DNA of 53,520 nucleotides from Deltaproteobacteria bacterium (GTDB lineage Bacteria > Desulfobacterota > Desulfuromonadia > Desulfuromonadales > Geopsychrobacteraceae), in contig JAGYPB010000014.1 of assembly GCA_018399135.1 (NCBI GenBank), forward strand, positions 1 to 53,520, written 5' to 3'. Shown here piece after piece: positions 10,874-21,537 of the stretch. Under the pieces are notes generated by a model that saw nothing but the letters and a program-made list of their open reading frames with translations, had not been told where the DNA came from and searched no databases. The number at the start of each line of letters is the position of its first letter. Position 1 is the first letter of the stretch. The position numbers and the translations under genes are program-made.

Positions 10874-11950
10874 ATGCTGTATCATTTGCTCTATCCATTG
10901 CATACGGATTTCTCGGCTCTCTATGTGTTTCGCTATATCACCTTCAGGACAATCTACGCGACCATTACTGCGTTGATGATCTCGTTTATGCTTGGCCCCT
11001 GGCTTATAGCCACTTTGCAACGCATGCAAGTCGGCCAGACAATCCGCAAGGTCGGTCCGGAATCGCATTTTGTCAAGGAGGGGACACCGACTATGGGCGG
11101 TGCCCTGATTCTGGTTGCTATCATCCTGCCGACGTTGTTGTGGGCCGATCTGACTAACCTGTATATCTGGGTCTGTCTGTTGGTTACCAGCGGTTATGGT
11201 GTCATTGGTTTTATTGATGATTATCTCAAGGTGGTAAGAAAGAACAGTGACGGGATCTCGGCACGGCAAAAAATGTTCTGGCAACTGTTAATCGCAGCGG
11301 TGGCAGCGATGCTGCTCTACTTCAGCGGTATGGTGGAAACCCATTTGAGTGTGCCGTTTTTTAAAAATATCAGTCCTGATCTGGGTGTTTTTTACATCCC
11401 CTTTGCCATGCTGGTAATGGTTGGGGCCAGTAACGCAGTAAACTTGACTGATGGTCTCGACGGATTGGCCATCGGCCCGATGATCATTGCCTCAGGCACC
11501 TTCTTGCTTCTGGCTTACGTCGCCGGGCACGTGAACCTGGCCGGATATCTTCAGATCACCAGTGTCCCGGGGGCGGGGGAATTGTCGATTTTGTGTGGAG
11601 CCATGGTCGGTGCAGGGCTGGGTTTTTTGTGGTTTAACACCTATCCGGCGCAGGTTTTTATGGGAGATGTCGGCAGCTTGTCTTTGGGTGGTGCTCTGGG
11701 ATCAATCGCAATCATCACCAAAAATGAATTTGCCCTGGTGATTGTTGGTGGAATTTTTGTCATTGAAGCTCTTTCGGTCATTGTTCAAGTGGTGTCCTTC
11801 CGCTATTGGGGGCGTCGAGTCTTCCGTATGGCACCGATCCATCACCATTTTGAACTCAAAGGCTGGCCGGAACCCAAGATAATTGTGCGTTTTTGGATTA
11901 TCAGCATCATTCTGGCACTGATTGCTTTATCGACATTGAAATTACGATGA
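10874..11950 (+). CDS. mraY: Phospho-MurNAc-pentapeptide transferase MraY
   Basis: An integral membrane enzyme (358 aa, about ten helices) that joins phospho-MurNAc-pentapeptide to undecaprenyl phosphate to make lipid I. Hallmarks are [11 protein letters not shown] near residue 70, the aspartates in [10 protein letters not shown] near 115, [10 protein letters not shown] near 193 and the [12 protein letters not shown] loop near 318. An AAGGAAGGG ribosome site precedes the ATG. The stop overlaps the murD start (ATGA). Confidence 0.97.
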   Translation: MLYHLLYPLHTDFSALYVFRYITFRTIYATITALMISFMLGPWLIATLQRMQVGQTIRKVGPESHFVKEGTPTMGGALILVAIILPTLLWADLTNLYIWVCLLVTSGYGVIGFIDDYLKVVRKNSDGISARQKMFWQLLIAAVAAMLLYFSGMVETHLSVPFFKNISPDLGVFYIPFAMLVMVGASNAVNLTDGLDGLAIGPMIIASGTFLLLAYVAGHVNLAGYLQITSVPGAGELSILCGAMVGAGLGFLWFNTYPAQVFMGDVGSLSLGGALGSIAIITKNEFALVIVGGIFVIEALSVIVQVVSFRYWGRRVFRMAPIHHHFELKGWPEPKIIVRFWIISIILALIALSTLKLR

Positions 11951-13308
11951 AAACAAACTATCAGCAACAGCGAGTAATTGTGGTCGGCGCCGGCCTGAGT
12001 GGTCAGGCGCTGGTGCGCTTTTTTGTCGCTCGCGGCGCTGATGTGGTGCTATCAGACCAACGAACCCGGGAGCAACTGGGTGGCCTGCATGAGTTGGCAG
12101 GTTTGCGGGTTCACTTTGATCTGGGCGGACACGATCCGACACTGTTTGCCAATGCCGATCTGGTTGCTGTCAGTCCCGGAGTGCCGTTAACCAATGAGGC
12201 GCTGCAACAAGCCATCAACTGTGGCGTGCCGGTGTGGGGCGAGGTCGAGATTGCCTCCCGTGAGATTTGCTCAGTAATCATCGCAGTGACCGGCACCAAT
12301 GGTAAGTCGACCACTACCAGTCTTCTGGGCGAGGTGATGCAGGTCTGGGGTAAAGGTGTTTTCGTCGGTGGCAATCTAGGAACTCCATTTGTTGCTGCCG
12401 CCTTGTGTGAACAAGATGTTGCGGTTATCGAGCTATCGTCCTTTCAACTCGAAACGATCGACACTTTTCATCCGCATATCGCCTTGCTGTTGAATTTAAG
12501 TGCTGATCACCTGGACCGTTATCTGGATCTGCAAAGCTACTTTGCTGCCAAGCGCAATATGTTCAGTAACATGACAGTTACTGATCGGGCAGTTCTCAAT
12601 GCCGATGATCAGGACGTTGTTGCGCTCTGTAATGATATTCGGGCAACCAAGGTGTGGTTCTCTGCTGCTGGTAAGCAGGTTGCCGGGCTGATACGGCAAG
12701 GGCATCAGCTGCACTGGAACTGGCAGGGCGCACAGGAAACTTTTGATTTGTCGCTGTTACGGCTGACCGGTGAGCATAATATCGAAAATGCGATGGCCGC
12801 GTTAACGGCTGCGTTGCTGTACGGTTGCCCCGGGGAATTAGCCTGGAGAGCGATCTGCAACTTTGGCGGTCTCCCCCATCGCATGCAACAGGTACGTATT
12901 CTGGCAGGAGTAAGCTGGTACAACGATTCAAAGGGAACCAACGTTGGCAGCGTGCTTAAAAGCCTGGCCGGGCTTTCCTGGCCGGTGACCCTGATTGCCG
13001 GCGGCAAGGACAAAGGCGGTGATTATTCATCACTACGGCCACTTCTTGAACAAAAGGTCAAGCATCTGATTCTGATCGGCGAAGCGCGCCGGAAGATGAG
13101 TGCCCAGCTGGCTGGAAGCAGTGATATCCACTGTGTGGAAAGTCTTAAGGAGGCAGTGGATACGGCTCATCGATTGACTCCTGGTGGTGGGGCGGTGTTG
13201 TTGTCTCCGGCCTGTTCGAGTTTTGACATGTTTGCCAATTATGAACAACGGGGAGATGCCTTTGCCTTGTTGGTAAAGGCGTTGCCCGACCCAGGAGCGA
13301 CCCGATGA
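11947..13308 (+). CDS. murD: UDP-MurNAc-L-alanine:D-glutamate ligase MurD
   Basis: Adds D-glutamate to UDP-MurNAc-L-Ala. At 453 aa it is full length. It has an N-terminal Rossmann-type UDP-binding domain ([15 protein letters not shown]), the ATP loop [11 protein letters not shown] near residue 117, and a C-terminal domain with [11 protein letters not shown] and the [11 protein letters not shown] motif. The ATG at 11947 overlaps the mraY stop, so translation is probably coupled; longer in-frame starts lie inside mraY. Confidence 0.96.
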   Translation: MKTNYQQQRVIVVGAGLSGQALVRFFVARGADVVLSDQRTREQLGGLHELAGLRVHFDLGGHDPTLFANADLVAVSPGVPLTNEALQQAINCGVPVWGEVEIASREICSVIIAVTGTNGKSTTTSLLGEVMQVWGKGVFVGGNLGTPFVAAALCEQDVAVIELSSFQLETIDTFHPHIALLLNLSADHLDRYLDLQSYFAAKRNMFSNMTVTDRAVLNADDQDVVALCNDIRATKVWFSAAGKQVAGLIRQGHQLHWNWQGAQETFDLSLLRLTGEHNIENAMAALTAALLYGCPGELAWRAICNFGGLPHRMQQVRILAGVSWYNDSKGTNVGSVLKSLAGLSWPVTLIAGGKDKGGDYSSLRPLLEQKVKHLILIGEARRKMSAQLAGSSDIHCVESLKEAVDTAHRLTPGGGAVLLSPACSSFDMFANYEQRGDAFALLVKALPDPGATR

Positions 13309-14408
13309 CTCTGCAGCGCAATATTGATACGAGCATGCTGTTGATGACGGTGGCGTTGACCTGTATCGGTGTTGTTATGGTCTATTCATCCTCGGCGATT
13401 ATGGCAACGGAGCGCTTTGGAGATGGGTTCTATTTTCTTAAGCGACAGGCGGTATATACCCTTGTCGGATTTGTTGTGCTTTGTCTGGCAACCTATTTCA
13501 ATTATGAAAACTGGCGTAAGTTGGCGGTTATCAGTCTGTTGATCAGTATTGGCCTGCTGGCACTGTTACTGGTTCCCGGTTTCGGTGTCAAGGTCGGTGG
13601 TGCGGTGCGTTGGTTACGCCTGCCGGGGATGACCTTGCAACCGGCCGAACTGGTCAAGTTGACCCTCGTACTTTACCTCGCCCATTCCCTGACTCGCAAA
13701 AAGGAGAAGGTCAGATCCCTGACCAAGGGGTATCTTCCCTATATGATTGTTCTTGGAGTGTTGCTGTTTTTATTGCTCCAGCAGCCTGATCTAGGGAGTT
13801 CAATGATTGTCGCCGGGGTAGCTCTGGTGATGCTCATCGTTGCTGGTGTGCGCTGGTTGTACATTCTACCGACAATCCTGATGTCGTTACCGGTGCTCTA
13901 TTACCTGGTAATGACTTCCGATTACCGACGCCGGCGGATTATGGCATTTCTCGACCCCTGGACTGACCCCTACGACAGTGGCTTCCAGATTATTCAGAGC
14001 ATGGTCGCATTTGGCAAGGGAGGGGTGACTGGCGAGGGGCTTGGAGTGGGTCAGCAAAAGCTCTTTTATTTGCCTGAGGCACACACCGATTTTATCTTTT
14101 CGGTCATCGGTGAAGAGTTAGGGATGGTTGGTGTGCTGGTGGTTGCTGCGCTGTTTTTATTGCTGGTGCTCAGTGGTATCCGCATTGCTCTGCAGTGCCA
14201 GGAGCCGTTTGGCAGAAACCTGGCTTTTGGTTTAAGCCTGCTGATCGGACTTGAGGCTTTTGTCAATATGTCGGTGTGTATGGGCCTGCTACCAACAAAA
14301 GGCTTGACGTTGCCTTTTATCTCCTATGGCGGAACCAGCTTGATGACCAGCCTGTTAGCAGTAGGGATTCTGTTGAATATTTCCAGTCACCAGCGGAGGC
14401 CGTCATGA
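13305..14408 (+). CDS. ftsW: Septal peptidoglycan polymerase FtsW (SEDS family)
   Basis: A polytopic inner-membrane glycosyltransferase (367 aa, about ten helices) that polymerises lipid II at the septum together with FtsI. SEDS features are VMVYSSSAIMA near the N terminus, the periplasmic GAVRWLRLPGMTLQPAELVKL segment, QQPDLGSSM, and the C-terminal PTKGLTLPFISYGGTSL. ATGA overlap with murD. Its neighbours ftsI and murG support FtsW rather than RodA. Confidence 0.95.
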   Translation: MTLQRNIDTSMLLMTVALTCIGVVMVYSSSAIMATERFGDGFYFLKRQAVYTLVGFVVLCLATYFNYENWRKLAVISLLISIGLLALLLVPGFGVKVGGAVRWLRLPGMTLQPAELVKLTLVLYLAHSLTRKKEKVRSLTKGYLPYMIVLGVLLFLLLQQPDLGSSMIVAGVALVMLIVAGVRWLYILPTILMSLPVLYYLVMTSDYRRRRIMAFLDPWTDPYDSGFQIIQSMVAFGKGGVTGEGLGVGQQKLFYLPEAHTDFIFSVIGEELGMVGVLVVAALFLLLVLSGIRIALQCQEPFGRNLAFGLSLLIGLEAFVNMSVCMGLLPTKGLTLPFISYGGTSLMTSLLAVGILLNISSHQRRPS

Positions 14409-15499
14409 GACTGTTGTTGGCTGGTGGTGGAACCGGTGGGCATTTGTTCCCGGCAGTGGCTCTGGGGCAATTGTTAATGAAGGAGGTTGCGGGGGCACAG
14501 ATTTTGTTTGTTGGCACCAGGCGGGGCATTGAATACCGTCTGTTGCCGCAACTGCAACTGCCGTTGGAACTGGTTGATATGGTGGGAGTTGTCGGTCGTG
14601 GCTGGCCGGGTAGATTGGAGTTAATACCCAAGTTGACGCGAAGTTTGCTTCAGGCCCAGCGCATATTGCGCAGATTCAAGCCCGATCTGGTTGTGGGTTT
14701 TGGGGGGTATGCGTCGGTACCGGTGTTGATGGCGGCAAAAATACTGCATATCCCATATCTGGTTCATGAGCAGAATGCCGTTCCAGGAGTCAGTAATAAG
14801 CTTCTTGCCAGGGGGGCTGCGCGGATCTGTGTGTCTTATCCCGACACCCTGACGTGTTTTCCGCGCAGCAGAACAATATTGACTGGAAACCCTTTGCGTC
14901 AGGGTTTTGATCAAATATCGGAAGAGTTACCGGTGCCGGGGCAGGTGTTGGTGTTTGGTGGCAGTCGCGGCGCCCGTGCCCTCAATGTGGCGCTGGTGGC
15001 CTGTTTGCCGGAACTGCTGCATTGGACTGTGCCGCCGCAAATTCTCCACCAGACGGGGGAGGATGACTATGCCATGGTTAGTGAGGCCTATGCGGCAATG
15101 GATTATCCAACAGCGACAGTTGTTCCTTTTATTGATGATATGGCCACCGCCTATGCCAATTCAGCGCTGGTTATATGTCGCGCCGGCGCGACAACCCTGG
15201 CGGAGCTGACGGTATGTGGACGTCCGGCTATTCTGATTCCTTTCCCCCACGCCACTGGTGATCACCAGAATGCCAATGCCAGGGCCCTCGAGCAGGAAGG
15301 GGCAGCGGTTGTGTTGCAGCAGCAGGATCTCACCCCACTGCGTCTGGCAACTGAACTACGAATTCTACTCGCTGATCGCCAACAGTTGCAATTGATGGCG
15401 ATGCGAGTCCGTTCTCTGGCACGCCCGGATGCCGCCCGGAAAATTCTGGCTGAGTGCCGCAGTCTTGTTCCTTTTTTATCATCAGCGGAGGTGCATTGA
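14405..15499 (+). CDS. murG: Lipid II synthase MurG (GlcNAc transferase)
   Basis: A peripheral membrane glycosyltransferase (364 aa) that adds GlcNAc to lipid I. It has two Rossmann domains. The N-terminal glycine loop [11 protein letters not shown] is at residues 7-17. The C-terminal UDP-GlcNAc site includes [32 protein letters not shown]. The ATG at 14405 overlaps the ftsW stop. A much longer in-frame reading from 14276 lies inside ftsW and is not supported. Confidence 0.96.
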   Translation: MRLLLAGGGTGGHLFPAVALGQLLMKEVAGAQILFVGTRRGIEYRLLPQLQLPLELVDMVGVVGRGWPGRLELIPKLTRSLLQAQRILRRFKPDLVVGFGGYASVPVLMAAKILHIPYLVHEQNAVPGVSNKLLARGAARICVSYPDTLTCFPRSRTILTGNPLRQGFDQISEELPVPGQVLVFGGSRGARALNVALVACLPELLHWTVPPQILHQTGEDDYAMVSEAYAAMDYPTATVVPFIDDMATAYANSALVICRAGATTLAELTVCGRPAILIPFPHATGDHQNANARALEQEGAAVVLQQQDLTPLRLATELRILLADRQQLQLMAMRVRSLARPDAARKILAECRSLVPFLSSAEVH

Positions 15500-16881
15500 T
15501 GTATGGACGTATCCGCAAAATACACTTTGTTGGTATCGGCGGTATCGGCATGAGCGGCATCGCTGAGTTATTGCTGAACCTGGGATACCGGGTGTCGGGG
15601 TCGGATCTTCGTGACAGTGACACAACCCGCCGTTTGGAAAGTCTTGGTGGAGAGATTGTTGTCGGCCATTGCGCCGAGAATCTGATCGAAGTCGATGTGG
15701 TGGTGACTTCAACTGCGGTCAAGGTCGACAACCCTGAAGTTGTTGAGGCGCACCGTCGGCATATTGCCGTCATTCCGCGAGCTGAAATGCTGGCAGAGTT
15801 GATGCGCATGAAGTACGGCATCGCCATCGCCGGTACCCATGGCAAGACCACAACCACCAGCATGACATCGGTGGTGCTGCACCATGCCGGAATTGATCCG
15901 ACAGCTGTCATCGGTGGCAAGCTCGATGCCTTTGGCTCCAACGCGAAGCTCGGACGTGGCAAATTCCTGGTTGCCGAAGCTGATGAGTCGGATGGATCCT
16001 TTATGTTGCTGTCACCGACGATTGCGGTAGTGACCAATATTGACCTTGATCATCTTGATTATTATGCGGGTATAGACGAGATCAAACAGATATTCGTTGA
16101 TTTTATCAATAAGGTGCCCTTTTACGGACGCGCGATTCTGTGTCTGGAAGATCGTAACATTCAGGCCATTTTGCCTGACGTGAAGAAGCGTATTTCGACC
16201 TATGGGTTCAACAGTCAGGCCGATTTCTATGCCCAGGATATTAAACATCGTCAGGGGCGGACAAGCTTTGTCGCATTTTATCAGGGGCAGGAGTTGGGGC
16301 CGATCTCTTTTGCCATGCCCGGGCGTCATAATGTTCTTAACGCCCTGGCGGTGGTGGCAGTAGCCCATGAACTTGAGATTCCGTTCAGCGCCATTACCGG
16401 TGGTTTTCGTCACTTTGGCGGGTTGCAGCGTCGTTTTGAGGTGCGCCATCAGATCGACGACATCATGATTATTGATGATTATGGTCATCACCCTGAGGAG
16501 ATCAAGGCAACCCTGCTGGCGGCAAAAAGTGGTTGGGGAAAGCGTGTGGTCGCGGTGTTTCAGCCCCACCGTTATAGTCGAACAGAGGCCCTGTTTAGTG
16601 ATTTTCTGACCGCTTTTTATGATGCTGATGTGTTGATCGTCACCGATGTTTATGCTGCCGGCGAGCAGCCGCGCGAAGGAGCGAGCAGCGAGGCTCTGGT
16701 GGCAGGAATTGTCGATCATGGCCATAAGGCGGTTGACTATTGTGAAACCCTTGAGCAGGCGGCTAAGAGGGTCGTCGAGCTGGTACAGCCGGGGGATATG
16801 GTGATTTCCCTGGGTGCGGGCAATGTCAACCAGATCTGTGATCTGGTGGCGGCAGCTTTGCAACCTGCTGAGGCTAAATGA
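15499..16881 (+). CDS. murC: UDP-N-acetylmuramate:L-alanine ligase MurC
   Basis: Commits UDP-MurNAc to stem-peptide synthesis by adding L-alanine. At 460 aa it is normal. The N-terminal [14 protein letters not shown] motif binds UDP-MurNAc, the ATP loop [11 protein letters not shown] lies near residue 112, and [10 protein letters not shown] near 330 is diagnostic of MurC. TGATG overlap with murG and a GGAG ribosome site. In many relatives murB follows here, but this cluster goes straight to ddl. Confidence 0.97.
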   Translation: MYGRIRKIHFVGIGGIGMSGIAELLLNLGYRVSGSDLRDSDTTRRLESLGGEIVVGHCAENLIEVDVVVTSTAVKVDNPEVVEAHRRHIAVIPRAEMLAELMRMKYGIAIAGTHGKTTTTSMTSVVLHHAGIDPTAVIGGKLDAFGSNAKLGRGKFLVAEADESDGSFMLLSPTIAVVTNIDLDHLDYYAGIDEIKQIFVDFINKVPFYGRAILCLEDRNIQAILPDVKKRISTYGFNSQADFYAQDIKHRQGRTSFVAFYQGQELGPISFAMPGRHNVLNALAVVAVAHELEIPFSAITGGFRHFGGLQRRFEVRHQIDDIMIIDDYGHHPEEIKATLLAAKSGWGKRVVAVFQPHRYSRTEALFSDFLTAFYDADVLIVTDVYAAGEQPREGASSEALVAGIVDHGHKAVDYCETLEQAAKRVVELVQPGDMVISLGAGNVNQICDLVAAALQPAEAK

Positions 16882-17816
16882 TGAAGTGCTGGACGCGAGA
16901 AGAAATGCAGCAAAAGAAAATCGGGGTATTGGCCGGTGGCCGGTCGGCCGAACGGGAGGTTTCCTTGCGTACCGGCGAGGCAGCTTTGAGCGCACTGTTG
17001 TCGCGTGGATACAGTGCGGTGCTGATAGATCCCGATACCTGCCTGCCTCAGCAATTGCAAGATGTCGGTATCGATGTTGCTTTTATTGCCCTGCACGGTC
17101 AGGGTGGTGAAGATGGTACAGTGCAGGGGTTGCTCGAGGTCATGCGGATACCCTACAGCGGCAGTGGTGTGCGGGCTTCTAGTATAGCCATGGACAAGAT
17201 TGTTACCAAGCAGCTGCTTCTTTATCACGGGCTGCCAACACCTGGGTTCGATTATGTCAAGCCGGGGGAGGGGCCCAGTGACCTGATCAGCCGTTGCCGG
17301 CAATTGCCGGTGGTGGTCAAACCCTCCTGCGAGGGGTCGACAGTCGGGATCAGTGTTGCGCGTAATCGGCAAGAATTAGAAGCGGGTCTTAGGGTAGCAG
17401 CCAAGCTTAATGGAACCTTGATGGTGGAGGACTATATCGTTGGTGACGAACTGACGGTGTCGGTGGTGAATGGGCGGCCACTACCCGTTATTCAGATTGT
17501 TCCGCAGGGAGGTTTTTACGATTATCAGGCCAAATACGCCAGCACAGCAACCCGTTATCTGGTGCCGGCACCATTACCCCCTGAAGTATCTGAACAGGTA
17601 CAAGATGCTGCGCTGAGTGCTTGTCGTGCCCTGGGTTGTCGCGGTGCTGCGCGGGTTGATTTTATGATGGCTAAGGATAGTTTTTATTGCATCGAGGTAA
17701 ATACTATTCCGGGGATGACAGCAACCAGTCTGTTGCCCAAGGCTGCCGCTGCCGCCGGTATTGGTTTTGAAGAGCTGGTAGAGATGATTCTGTTTGATGT
17801 GGATCTGGTGAAATAG
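16878..17816 (+). CDS. ddl: D-alanine:D-alanine ligase
   Basis: An ATP-grasp enzyme (312 aa) that makes D-Ala-D-Ala for MurF. It has the N-terminal [14 protein letters not shown] motif, the substrate loop [17 protein letters not shown] near residue 74, the [17 protein letters not shown]-grasp segment near 145, and the metal-binding end [23 protein letters not shown]. The start codon is ATG at 16878 or the adjacent ATG at 16881; both overlap the murC stop and differ by one residue. The position next to murC and ftsQ is the classic dcw place for ddlB. Confidence 0.95.
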   Translation: MMKCWTREEMQQKKIGVLAGGRSAEREVSLRTGEAALSALLSRGYSAVLIDPDTCLPQQLQDVGIDVAFIALHGQGGEDGTVQGLLEVMRIPYSGSGVRASSIAMDKIVTKQLLLYHGLPTPGFDYVKPGEGPSDLISRCRQLPVVVKPSCEGSTVGISVARNRQELEAGLRVAAKLNGTLMVEDYIVGDELTVSVVNGRPLPVIQIVPQGGFYDYQAKYASTATRYLVPAPLPPEVSEQVQDAALSACRALGCRGAARVDFMMAKDSFYCIEVNTIPGMTATSLLPKAAAAAGIGFEELVEMILFDVDLVK

Positions 17817-17823
17817 GGCATTC

Positions 17824-18669
17824 ATGCGCGATTTGAAAAGACAAAGCACCGAAAAAAAGGTGCGCAATAATCGCCGTAAAAAGCAGAAAAAGCCGTTAAA
17901 TCTGCGATATCTGCTGCATCGCTGTTTGCGTGTCGGGGTTGGTGTTTTCAGTGTCGCTCTGGTCGTTGCCGGAAGTTTTTTTCTGGTGCAGATTCTCCTG
18001 TCATCAGATCAATTTCGTATCGACACGATTCGTGTAGAAGGCAATCAGCGCCTGTCTGAACAAACGCTGGTGGCTCTTTCAGACGTGCAGGAGGGCGTTT
18101 CAACATTCAGTCTGGATCTTGATTTGATCGGGCGCAAGGTGGCCGAAAACCCATGGGTCAGGGAGGCACGAATTCAACGGATTTTTCCGCGCCAGGTCAG
18201 TATCCGCATTGTTGAGCGGGAACCGTTAGCGATTGTCAACCTGGGATATCTCTATTATCTGGATGCGAACGGGGCAGTTTTCAAGTTGCTCGATGGGAAT
18301 GACAGTCTTGATTATCCGGTGATTACCGGTTTTGATGCGGCTCAGCTTGAGTTGGGGCAGTATAAAGATCGTGCCCAGCTCCTCAAGGTCGTCGAGCTGA
18401 TTGAAGAGCTGGAGTCGCGTTCGCAGTTTAGCTTGCATAATGTCTCGGAAGTCCACAATGAGGCCGGTGGAGGATTGTCTGTCTACACCCTGGAGGGTGG
18501 CGTGAGGATCCGGCTGGGGAACGACAAGTATCATGAAAAGCTGGATCGTCTCGAGCGTATTTATGCGCTGCTGAAACCAAAAATGAAGATGCTCGATTAT
18601 ATCGATTTAAACGTTGATGAGAAGGTAATCGTACGAATTGAACGGTCGCTTAAAACGACCAAAAGCTGA
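17824..18669 (+). CDS. ftsQ: Cell division protein FtsQ
   Basis: A bitopic divisome protein (281 aa) that bridges early and late division proteins. It has a very basic cytoplasmic tail of about 36 residues, one membrane helix (about 40-60), a POTRA domain (FRIDTIRVEGNQRLSEQTLVAL, about 62-130), and a C-terminal FtsQ/DivIB beta domain. It is identified by this architecture and its place between ddl and ftsA. The 7-bp gap after ddl has no strong ribosome site. Confidence 0.93.
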   Translation: MRDLKRQSTEKKVRNNRRKKQKKPLNLRYLLHRCLRVGVGVFSVALVVAGSFFLVQILLSSDQFRIDTIRVEGNQRLSEQTLVALSDVQEGVSTFSLDLDLIGRKVAENPWVREARIQRIFPRQVSIRIVEREPLAIVNLGYLYYLDANGAVFKLLDGNDSLDYPVITGFDAAQLELGQYKDRAQLLKVVELIEELESRSQFSLHNVSEVHNEAGGGLSVYTLEGGVRIRLGNDKYHEKLDRLERIYALLKPKMKMLDYIDLNVDEKVIVRIERSLKTTKS

Positions 18670-18684
18670 TACCAAGGGGGTGTC

Positions 18685-19914
18685 ATGAGTAAAAAAAGTG
18701 ATAATTTAATCGTTGGGCTGGATATTGGAACCACGAAAATATGCTGTATTGTCGGCCATATGGCAGAGGATGGTCTGGAAGTTGTCGGAATTGGCACCAG
18801 CCCGTCGCGAGGAATGCGCAAAGGGGTGGTGATCAATATTGAGTCTACCGTTGCCGCTATCCGCAAAGCCATTCGTGAAGCGGAGCTGATGGCCGGATGC
18901 GAAATTAAATCAGTTTTTACCGGAATTGCCGGTGGCCACATTCGCGGCATGAATTCGCAGGGGGTCATTGCTATTAAAAACCGCGAGGTGACCAGCGAAG
19001 ATCTGCAGCGGGTCATCGATGCCGCCAAGGCTATCGCTATTCCCATGGATCGTGAGGTGCTGCACATCCTGCCGCAGGAGTTCATTATCGACGATCAGGA
19101 TGGCATCCGGGAACCGTTGGGAATGAGTGGCGTTCGTCTGGAAGCCAAGGTGCATATTGTTACCGGAGCTGTCGCCAGTGCCCAGAATATTATCAAAAGC
19201 TGTAATAGAGCCGGTGTTGATGTTGCCGATATTGTTCTTGAGCAGCTTGCCAGCAGTGAGGCGGTACTCTCTGCGGATGAAAAAGAGTTGGGTGTTGCGT
19301 TGGTAGATATTGGCGGCGGCACCGCCGACATCGCAATTTATTCTGATGGGGCAATCAAGCATACATCCGTGTTGTCGATTGGCGGCGATCATCTGAGTAA
19401 CGATATTGCCGTCGGTTTGCGCACTCCTATGGCCGAAGCAGAGAAAATAAAAAAAGCTTACGGTTGTTGTCTGACTTCCATGGTTGGCAAGGATGAAACA
19501 ATTGAGGTTCCCTCAGTTGGTGGGCGTGAACCGCGGATTTTGTCACGACAATTGTTGGCAGAAATTCTGGAACCACGGGTCGAAGAGATGTTTTCTTTGA
19601 TTAATCGCGAAATTATCAAGAGCGGATACGATGAGCTGATTGCTTCCGGCGTAGTTATTACCGGTGGAACGGCTATTTTGCCCGGTATGCCGGAATTGGC
19701 TGAACAGATATTCAACCTGCCGGTACGGCGCGGTACACCTGTCGATATCGGCGGCCTGATTGATGTTGTCAATTCACCAATTTACGCCTCAGGGGTGGGG
19801 TTAGTTAAGTACGGTAGTATGAACAGCCAGTCACAGAAATTCAAGGTTGGTGAAGATAACATGTTTGAGCGGGTGTCAAAGCGGATGAAAGAGATGTTCA
19901 GTGACTTCTTTTGA
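18685..19914 (+). CDS. ftsA: Cell division protein FtsA (actin-like)
   Basis: Membrane tether for the FtsZ ring (409 aa). It is an actin-fold ATPase with phosphate loop GLDIGTTKICCIVG at residues 11-24, a SHS2-type 1C subdomain around 85-165, LVDIGGGTADIAI near 209, and GGTAILPGM near 327. A C-terminal amphipathic helix (393-409, MFERVSKRMKEMFSDFF) is the membrane-targeting sequence. A good AAGGGGG ribosome site precedes the ATG. Confidence 0.96.
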   Translation: MSKKSDNLIVGLDIGTTKICCIVGHMAEDGLEVVGIGTSPSRGMRKGVVINIESTVAAIRKAIREAELMAGCEIKSVFTGIAGGHIRGMNSQGVIAIKNREVTSEDLQRVIDAAKAIAIPMDREVLHILPQEFIIDDQDGIREPLGMSGVRLEAKVHIVTGAVASAQNIIKSCNRAGVDVADIVLEQLASSEAVLSADEKELGVALVDIGGGTADIAIYSDGAIKHTSVLSIGGDHLSNDIAVGLRTPMAEAEKIKKAYGCCLTSMVGKDETIEVPSVGGREPRILSRQLLAEILEPRVEEMFSLINREIIKSGYDELIASGVVITGGTAILPGMPELAEQIFNLPVRRGTPVDIGGLIDVVNSPIYASGVGLVKYGSMNSQSQKFKVGEDNMFERVSKRMKEMFSDFF

Positions 19915-20054
19915 TAAATAATTATATAATAATTACTTGTAAAATATACTAAGTTTTGGTAACTTAAGTAAAGTTATATAACCAGCTTCTGTGATCGCGG
20001 AGTGAATGGGAGCGCAACGACAGGGAGGCAGTCATGCCTATGCAAGAGGGAGTT

Positions 20055-21245
20055 ATGTTTCAGTTTGAGGAAAACCTGGATCAGGCAGCTAAAATCAAAG
20101 TGATTGGCGTTGGTGGCGGTGGTGGTAATGCGATTAACACCATGATCCGTAATCATGTTGAAGGTGTCGATTTTCTGGTTGCCAATACCGATGCCCAGGC
20201 CCTGCGCCGTAGCGAGGCACCAATGAAGATTCAGCTCGGCGGCAATCTGACCAAAGGTCTTGGCGCCGGAGCAAATCCGGAAATTGGCCGTCAGGCCGCT
20301 GAAGAAGACGTCAAGCGTCTGGTCGAGCTCTTTACCGGTGCCGATATGATTTTTATAGCTGCCGGGATGGGCGGAGGTACCGGTACCGGTGCTGCACCCA
20401 TTATTGCCAAGGCAGCAAAGGAAGCAGGAGCCTTGACCGTTGGCGTGGTGACCAGGCCCTTCACCCGTGAAGGTAAGCAGCGCATGGCCAGAGCTGACGC
20501 GGGCATTACTGCATTGCGCGAGGTTGTCGATTCGTTGGTCGTAGTGCCAAATGACCGTCTGCTCGGTTTAGCCGGAAAAAATATGAGTATTCTTGACGCG
20601 TTCAAGCCGGCTGACGATGTACTGCGCCAGGCTGTGCAAGGGATCTCCGATCTGATAATTACCGAAGGGATGATCAACGTTGACTTCGCCGATGTGCGAA
20701 CCGTCATGAGTAACCGAGGTATGGCAATGATGGGAATTGGCATCGCAGAAGGAGAGCGTCGCGCCGCCGAAGCTGCTTACAGTGCTATCAGTAGCCCATT
20801 GCTTGAGGAAGTGGATATCTCCGGGGCGATGGGTGTTCTGGTCAACATTTCCGGCTCATCAAGCATGACGATGGAAGAGTTTGAAGAGGCTTCAACAATC
20901 ATCCACGAGAAAGTCCATGAGGATGCCAATATCATTGTCGGCCTGGTCATTGATGAGAGTTTAGGGGAAAAGATCAAGATTACTGCTATTGCTACCGGTT
21001 TTGGCGAGCAGTTTGAAGTCAAAGACAAGAACAACAGTTCTGAAAAAACGGAAGTGGAGCGCACGCCCTATGTGCCACAGGTAGCTCGAAACAAGCGTGA
21101 ACTTGACGTGCCAACTCACATCCGCAATCAACAAAATGAACTCTATGGCCGCCGTAGTCGAGAACTTCCGAGTCAGAATCGTGATCTGTTTGTTGATGAT
21201 GAACAGTTTGATATTCCGACGTTTCTACGCCGCCGGGTTGATTAA
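20055..21245 (+). CDS. ftsZ: Cell division GTPase FtsZ
   Basis: Tubulin-like GTPase that forms the division ring. I prefer the ATG at 20055 (396 aa, beginning MFQFEENLDQAAKIKVIGVG), because relatives begin there and GAGGGAG lies upstream. An in-frame ATG at 20034 with its own GGGAGG would add seven residues and cannot be excluded. The GTP-binding signature GGGTGTGAAP lies near residue 107, and the T7-loop catalytic region NVDFADV near 208. A linker and conserved tail DIPTFLRRR (about 386-394) bind FtsA. The 119-bp AT-rich gap after ftsA is the largest in the cluster and could hold an ftsZ promoter, though I cannot point to clear boxes. Confidence 0.97.
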   Translation: MFQFEENLDQAAKIKVIGVGGGGGNAINTMIRNHVEGVDFLVANTDAQALRRSEAPMKIQLGGNLTKGLGAGANPEIGRQAAEEDVKRLVELFTGADMIFIAAGMGGGTGTGAAPIIAKAAKEAGALTVGVVTRPFTREGKQRMARADAGITALREVVDSLVVVPNDRLLGLAGKNMSILDAFKPADDVLRQAVQGISDLIITEGMINVDFADVRTVMSNRGMAMMGIGIAEGERRAAEAAYSAISSPLLEEVDISGAMGVLVNISGSSSMTMEEFEEASTIIHEKVHEDANIIVGLVIDESLGEKIKITAIATGFGEQFEVKDKNNSSEKTEVERTPYVPQVARNKRELDVPTHIRNQQNELYGRRSRELPSQNRDLFVDDEQFDIPTFLRRRVD

Positions 21246-21475
21246 TCCTTCATCTCTCACTGTTCCGGTTTGAGTTTGTGTCCAACCGATGACATTGGTG
21301 ATGAACGAATGTGACAGGCCTTTTTGTCCACATGGTGACAGACACCCTTGTCACAGGATCCCAGCCCTGTGCTGAACCTATCCTGTAGTTATTGATGTGA
21401 TGTATGCCGGTTCTCCGCCCGGCGGATGTACAGCGTTTCTGTACCTTGTAATGTATCCCGACGACTCCCTCGTCC

Positions 21476-21502
21476 AGGGCCATCTTGTATGGCCCTTTTT
21501 TT
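21476..21502 (+). terminator. Rho-independent terminator downstream of ftsZ
   Basis: AGGGCCAT/ATGGCCCT (21476-21483 and 21489-21496) form an 8-bp perfect stem with a 5-nt loop, followed by seven T. It closes the dcw transcript, or a separate short transcript arising in the 230-bp gap. That gap also holds GTGACA/TGTCAC and CACAGG/CCTGTG hairpins and a diverged relative of the dispersed repeat. Confidence 0.88.
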
Positions 21503-21537
21503 CTTTGTGCTGATCATTTTCGTGTATAACTGCAGTT

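Noticed and set aside
19915-20033. A dedicated ftsZ promoter in the AT-rich ftsA-ftsZ gap
   Set aside because: The gap is AT-rich enough to hold one, but I could not find a -35/-10 pair with proper spacing that I would defend.
21340-21395. A fourth copy of the 58-bp repeat
   Set aside because: CAGGATCCC and GTGCTGAAC are shared, but the arms and the inner stem have changed (CACAGG/CCTGTG instead). It may be a diverged relative, but I would not call it a copy without a genome-wide alignment.
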